Source of the DNA: Trogon surrucura
Lineage: Eukaryota > Chordata > Aves > Trogoniformes > Trogonidae
NCBI GenBank assembly: GCA_020746105.1
Contig: CM036618.1
Coordinates: forward strand, 123,699,191 to 123,763,190
Direction: 5' to 3'
DNA: 64,000 nucleotides
Shown here: one piece after another, positions 58,861-64,000 of the stretch
How the letters are laid out: every line of letters starts with the position of its first letter
Numbering within the stretch: position 1 is the first letter of the stretch
Position numbers and translations under genes: made by a program
Notes under the pieces: generated by a model
Told to the model about the DNA's origin: nothing
Database searches by the model: none
What the model saw: only the letters and a program-made list of their open reading frames with translations

Positions 58861-61800
58861 AAACCTCCTGGTTTTCTCTCTGGCACACATTTCTTTTCCA
58901 CCAAGCCTGGGTATAAAGCAGAGTCTAGAACATATGGAAGTGAAAACACTCACAGCTGGTTTAAACTCCCACTTCTACCCTTGCAACTGCATTACAACAG
59001 TAGAGTTTTGCAGAAACAATTTCTAAGCAGACATGTCTCCAAAGCGAAGGAGCACGTATTTCAACAGTAAATAGATACCAGCAAGCAGCAACAGCACAAC
59101 TGGCATCAAGGTGAGGTTCCGCCTATCCCCCAACTTTTCCAACCTTACTTTTTTTTTGCACAAGTAAGCACTAGAACAGCTACAAGGAAGACTCAGCATG
59201 CAAAAGTGGGGAAGAGACTGTCTGAGGGGACCTTCCTTGTAAAGAGAAGCTACACTATGGAAAACTCATGAGAACTGTTGGCTGAGGTAACTGTTTAATG
59301 CTGTAGCATGTTTGGGGAAGAATTCCAGCTTGAGTTCTGCAGTGATTGTCCCATGCCCTCAAGCATGAGATTTTATTACCCCTATCTTGGCAAGCATGAC
59401 ACCTACTTATTGGCTACAAACTCACTGCAGAGAGGGAGGACTGGCTTGCTACCATTCCCAACTGCTAAGCCAGCTGTCCCAAAAGTTGGAGGGAAAAGAG
59501 AGCCTTGATGAGGTCATGCCTCAGCCCATCTACTTCTAGCTGAAGTCACAAAGGAGCACAACCTCAAAGGAAATAATTACCCAGGGAACCCAAGTGACCA
59601 GGCATCTCCTGCATTCAGAAACTGGAGTCCAGAAACCAGCAGCCAGCTGGTACACAACTGAGAGGGGCATTCCCATCCAAAAGAACCATCCAAGGCCAAT
59701 TCTGAGATTCCTTTTCTGGAAGATTGAACTTCTGAAGTCTATAATAAGTTGGAAAGTGCATCCTGCCCTGCTGCTCAATAAATGTTGCTTCAGCTGCATT
59801 TGAATGTGGAGCAATAGTGACATAAAGTGGCCTGGTGGGTTAATCACAGGTAGAAGGTGTAAGCATTTCCCAGGAGACTAGGCAGTACCTGAAAATATTA
59901 TTCTAGCATGGCAGGCTGTAAGAAAAACAAGCTCCAAGTACTACCTTATTCTTTACAGAAGTGACACTAGAGCCCTGCACATCTGGTAATGGTAAATAGC
60001 ACAGGATTGCCTGGGAGGAGGTATCTGAAACAGAAATGCTGCCTACTCCTTTTCATAGGTGAGGGCTGCAAAACAAGAGATGCAAGTAGAAAAGTACAGG
60101 TACAAACACATGTGAAAATGTGAAAAGTTGTAACATTGTATTCCAGCTAGATGTCTGGTTCTCTGAAAATAAAAAATATGAACAATAATAACAAAAGCTC
60201 AGTATCATGTCAGTCATGCCCACAACCTGATAGCCAGCTGCCACCTTAGAGATTAGCACATATAAAATGTATCTTCAGAGCAATGTGAACAAAAGAAAGG
60301 AAAACATGAAAAGATCATTCAACCATCTGACTTTCTTGTCAGGACCATCTGATCAGTTTAAACTGTCTGCAAATATTGATCAATATCTCAATATTAGATG
60401 ACATTTTTAAATGTCAGCAGAGACATGCCAATTTTTTGCCATAGTCCTTTGCTGACTATTCTATCTATATATGCTAATTATTCTGTGGGTTTTCTTCTAA
60501 TTCTTACAGGAATAAATTTGTCCCCAGGCACCCCAGAGTGCACACGACAGAATGATCCCCATGTCAATTAGGGTTTCCTTAGGATAATTTGGCACGTATT
60601 TTCTTAGCTAACAACAACATAAGCATTGGATCTAATTATAAGGAAAGCCATGTACATTATAAAATATAAATTAAAGTTTGGGTTATAGATTAAAAGCAAA
60701 TCAATATTTAACAATAATATTCTCCAAAATATTTTCTATAATTACAGTATGACACCAATTAGTAATTCAGGCTTGAATTATGGGTCTTGAACTTATTATC
60801 CAGTAAACTGATAGGAAAATGCCTTCCCTATTAAACCAGAGTTCTCTGGATGTTCCCTCTCAGGTCATAAAAGATCATCACGGGGCCCTCAACAGCTTCA
60901 GGACAGTTCGATGCAAGTCATATCATTTGTGTGATAACAGCATCATGAGAGTTCACTGGTGATGCTGTCATGATCAGACCTATGTAATAGCTGGCAATTT
61001 CAAAGATTTGGAGAAGATTATTTTAGGAAAAAAACCCAAAACTTGTATGTTTTGCTTGTCAAAGCTCAACTTGGTTTACTTTACAAATTTGCACTGTATT
61101 ACGTATTCTTTATGTACAGTACAATTGTAAACATATATACAAGGAAACATTTCACTGGTATCAAGCAGAAATTATTTAGCTAATCACAAGTACACAGACT
61201 GTCAGAGATGCACGTTAAAGTGCTCATTTTTTGACTCTGTTTTCTAAATCTAGAGATATCTGAAGAAAAATGTCAGAAATAAAACCCAACAATTAATACT
61301 GATGACTCATAACTAAAAAGCATAATCATAACTGCAACAACCAGAACTGGAACCTAAAGAGATAACCACCGAGAGAAGCTATTTCACAAAAAGATTTGCT
61401 TTGTTTCTTTCCTCCTGAAATTTCCAGATTGATAGGGGTTAAAACAGAACACAGAAAAATAAAACAAATTTTTTTACAAGTTTCTTTTCTTTGCCTTTTT
61501 TTTTTTTACTGGAGAAAAAAAGACTCTGTTTCTTTGCTGCACAAAGACTCTTTCATTGCTTGGATCCTGAAATGTTAAGCTAGTTACTTTGCTGTGCTAT
61601 CTATTCACACTTTCCAGAATTCCCTAAAATAAAACAGAGTTTTGAGGCGGATGAGCCTTGAGTTACTGTTCTAAGAAGCTCCCCAAGTAAGACTCAAAAA
61701 GTCAAGTTTGATTTTGGCAGCAGCTAATTTTTTTCACAGTGAAAATTCAAGACAAGTAGAAGGTCTGACTGACAGTTCCCTCTCTCCAGAGCATCCTCTT

Positions 61801-62781
61801 CTCCCACCCACTCTACAAATGCTTCTTTCTCTGAGCCTTCATCTGAGGACATCACGACCAAATGCAGCACATACCTCATGTCACAACACGCAAACAACTG
61901 GGAGCATATTAGTGTCGCAAGGAGACCAGCTGGAGCTGTTCCAGAGTGTAAGATCCTTGCAGTGTAAAAGTACCAAGAGCAAGGTCACATAAAGTCATCT
62001 ACTTTTATCTGCTACAGAACATAGACATAAAGATCTAAGTGTGAAAAGATATCTCAAGACCCTGATCATGGGCTGATCTCTGTCAGAGGTCTGTCTAACA
62101 GAAAAGGACTTAATTTCAGAGACTATCCATCCACAGAAAAGCAAGCTGATCCCTCAAATGCATAAATATGCAGAGAAGCTATTAAACAAGATTGGATAAC
62201 AAACCAGATCACCGCTATGATCTGTAGCTTTAAAGGCACAAACTGGTTGTGATTAGAGGCTTGACGCAGTTTTGACCAGAGAAATTATTATGTCACAGTG
62301 AAGGGGGAAAAAATCCACAAGGCACAACCTCTCACTAACCAAAAACCCATCCATTTTTTCCTGTTTCCACAGCAGAACATTCAAAATACCTTGTTGTACA
62401 TTGCAACAAGTCTAACTCCAAAGAGTTTGGACAGCAGAAATAATGACACAGATTTAAGAAGGTAAAAAATCCTTCCTGCTCTTTGATTAACTGGGCTTCT
62501 TGATGGAGTTAAGTGCAAACAGCTGCCTGGACTTCAACTGAAAAGCCTAAATCTAAACACTCAGTGTTTACATAACCCAAACTTCTAATCAGGCAGCTGG
62601 ATAATCCACCCATTTAAAGTATCCCTAAGAGTTTCAGGGAAATGTGATTTTCTTACTGCTAAGCCAATCAACAACCACTTTAAAAAACTCCAGCTACCGA
62701 GTTACTACTTTGGAACAGCCGTCTCAGCGGGATGGGGTCACGACCCCACAGTGAATCACAAAGCAATTTTGGTGGGATCCT
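58861..62781. other. 3.9 kb without recognised gene
   Basis: AT-rich, especially 60400-61330, with long intervals lacking any open frame. No repeat family was recognised. A conserved non-coding element is possible but cannot be inferred from one sequence. Confidence 0.4.
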
Positions 62782-62830
62782 TCCCCCTTTCTTTTTTCTT
62801 TCTCTCTTGCTCTTTTTTTTTTTTTTCTTT
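62782..62830 (+). repeat. T-rich pyrimidine tract
   Basis: A nearly pure pyrimidine stretch broken by one G (62809), ending in a 14-T run and CTTT. It may be a microsatellite or a reversed A-rich retroposon tail; no retroposed body is recognised. Confidence 0.85.
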
Positions 62831-63589
62831 GAGAACTACAAATCTGAATCTCTAATTTCCTCTGTATTCAGATGCTGCAAGGTAATACATTTGACAAGGA
62901 GAAAAGCATACACTGGTGCTTATATGCATGCTGGCATTTGCTCACAGAACCTTAATCTAAAATCTCATGAAATCCTGACCGCATCCATCTGGAACCAAGA
63001 AACTTGGGAAGGCTGAGTACAATAACCACTACCAGAGTCCATAATGTCTTGAAAGAAAAAAAAAACAGGAAAGAGAAGCAGGACCTAGGAACAAGAAGAT
63101 TTTGTGGAAGAAGACAGTACAGATATTTACAGGACCACTTACAGGACTCAATATTCCTTAAATTGCCATACACATTTGCAGTGACTTTAACTAGCCATCA
63201 CACTGCATGTTTAGAGCCCTATTTCAGGTCGCGGTAGTGCTTCACCACCATAACACATTATTATGTCAGGCTCTTGGTTGTGTTTTAATGCTTGGCTGAA
63301 ATATTTTCACTGTAGTGCAGTTTTTGATTGCTTACCAGGTATCACAAGGCTTGTTCTTTCTTTTCCTACCTTAGCAAAGTCCCTATGCTAAATCACATCT
63401 GCTCACACCTGTTAGATAATGAGAGTCTGAACATAAGTATTTTCTTTGGCCAATACCACAGCTAATAATCTGCTCCTCCACATCATCACTAACAATATAT
63501 CTTATAATTCAACTAAATTTTACATGTCTCCCAGAAAAGGTGATGCTTCTTGTACTAAGCAGAGAAATACGAGATTTACTTCTGAGTCT
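62831..63589. other. Unique sequence, no gene recognised
   Basis: About 760 bp with no recognised feature. Confidence 0.4.
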
Positions 63590-63682
63590 ACTGCTGTGCT
63601 ACACAGTCATCCTGGACAACCTACTTGACACTTCTGCACCTCTGTATTCCTACCTGTAAAAGGTGGCTGGTGATGTTTAGAT
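63590..63682 (+). mobile_element. MIR-type SINE fragment
   Basis: Ordered core words are visible: 'tactgctgtgctacacagtc', 'ctggacaacctacttgacac', 'ttctgcacctctgtattcct' and 'acctgtaaaaggtggctggt'. They correspond to 'ctgtgtgaccttggacaagtcacttgacctctctgcacctcagtttcctcatctgtaaaatgg'. The head and tail are not visible. Confidence 0.55.
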
Positions 63683-64000
63683 TTCAATTTGAGATGTGGT
63701 AGTTGGTCTAGTTCTAGTAATAAACCATAATGCTCAGGACTGTAAGGACTGTTGTATTTTAAAACTAGTGAAATAAACTGAAAACGAGACCAAAAAAAAT
63801 CTCATTTTTCAAGCAAGAAGTGATGCTTTTAGTATAGATAGTAATACATTAAAAATGAAAGGACATGCTTTTAGACAGAGCTGATAGAATCAGGCCATAG
63901 AGGAAATAAACTTTATTCAGTATTTCTTCATTTTGCCAAGGCCTCAGCAGAGCAGGAGAGATACAGCACTGGAGACCCAACACTGGAGGAACAGCACTAC
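63683..64000. other. Window end, no gene recognised
   Basis: Unique sequence to the end of the window. An AATAAA-type word (63904-63909) occurs, but there is no recognisable upstream exon. Confidence 0.35.

Noticed and set aside
1..64000. CRISPR arrays, operons, phage or bacterial mobile elements
   Set aside because: No evenly spaced direct repeats with unique spacers, no dense gene strings with ribosome-binding sites, and clear avian retroelements throughout.

Overview
The window is vertebrate nuclear DNA, almost certainly avian. The main evidence is six 5'-truncated CR1 LINE copies ending in the CR1 octamer-type tail (ATTCTATG or ATTCTGTG repeats). It is supported by a short SINE with a tRNA-Ile-like head joined to a CR1 tail (TguSINE1-like), a solo LTR of avian ERVL-like type, and several worn MIR/CORE-SINE copies and palindromic relics of the kind shared among amniotes. 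The base composition is moderately AT-rich. No bacterial operon, phage, CRISPR array, rRNA or functional tRNA gene is visible.

I found no complete protein-coding host gene. The window reads as intergenic or long-intron sequence. The only coding-like segments are decayed CR1 ORF2 ends (49671-50426 and about 53661-54480) and one unproven splice-bounded open frame (34945-35185, + strand). Most ATG-initiated frames elsewhere are 60-150 codons long, show no family resemblance, and fit chance expectation.

Layout. 0-18 kb: unique sequence with one CR1 (640-1135), a CT-rich microsatellite (about 1.9 kb), a MIR (7.26-7.48 kb) and several palindromic ancient relics. 18-33 kb: an old CR1 fragment (18.46 kb), a nested locus at 26.55-26.99 kb where a MIR is interrupted by an 88-bp hairpin element with a perfect 21-bp stem, an (AAT)n tract, and a nearly complete MIR-type SINE (31.87-32.17 kb). 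33.9-36 kb: an 829-bp solo LTR, the exon candidate, a CR1 tail and a 13-bp inverted repeat. 38.88-39.38 kb: an uninterrupted 500-nt all-purine array running from GGGGAAA to GGGAA to GGAAA. 47.8-54.6 kb: three related CR1 copies in the same orientation plus the tRNA/CR1 SINE. 54.6-64 kb: mostly unique, with MIR remnants, a 16-bp tandem duplication and another hairpin relic.

The points most worth checking are the nested perfect-hairpin element, the tRNA-Ile/CR1 chimeric SINE, the purine array with G-quadruplex and triplex potential, the splice-bounded frame just downstream of the LTR, and the recurrent 'gacttcaatggg'-type palindromes. All repeat names are assigned by eye from remembered consensus features, not by a database search.
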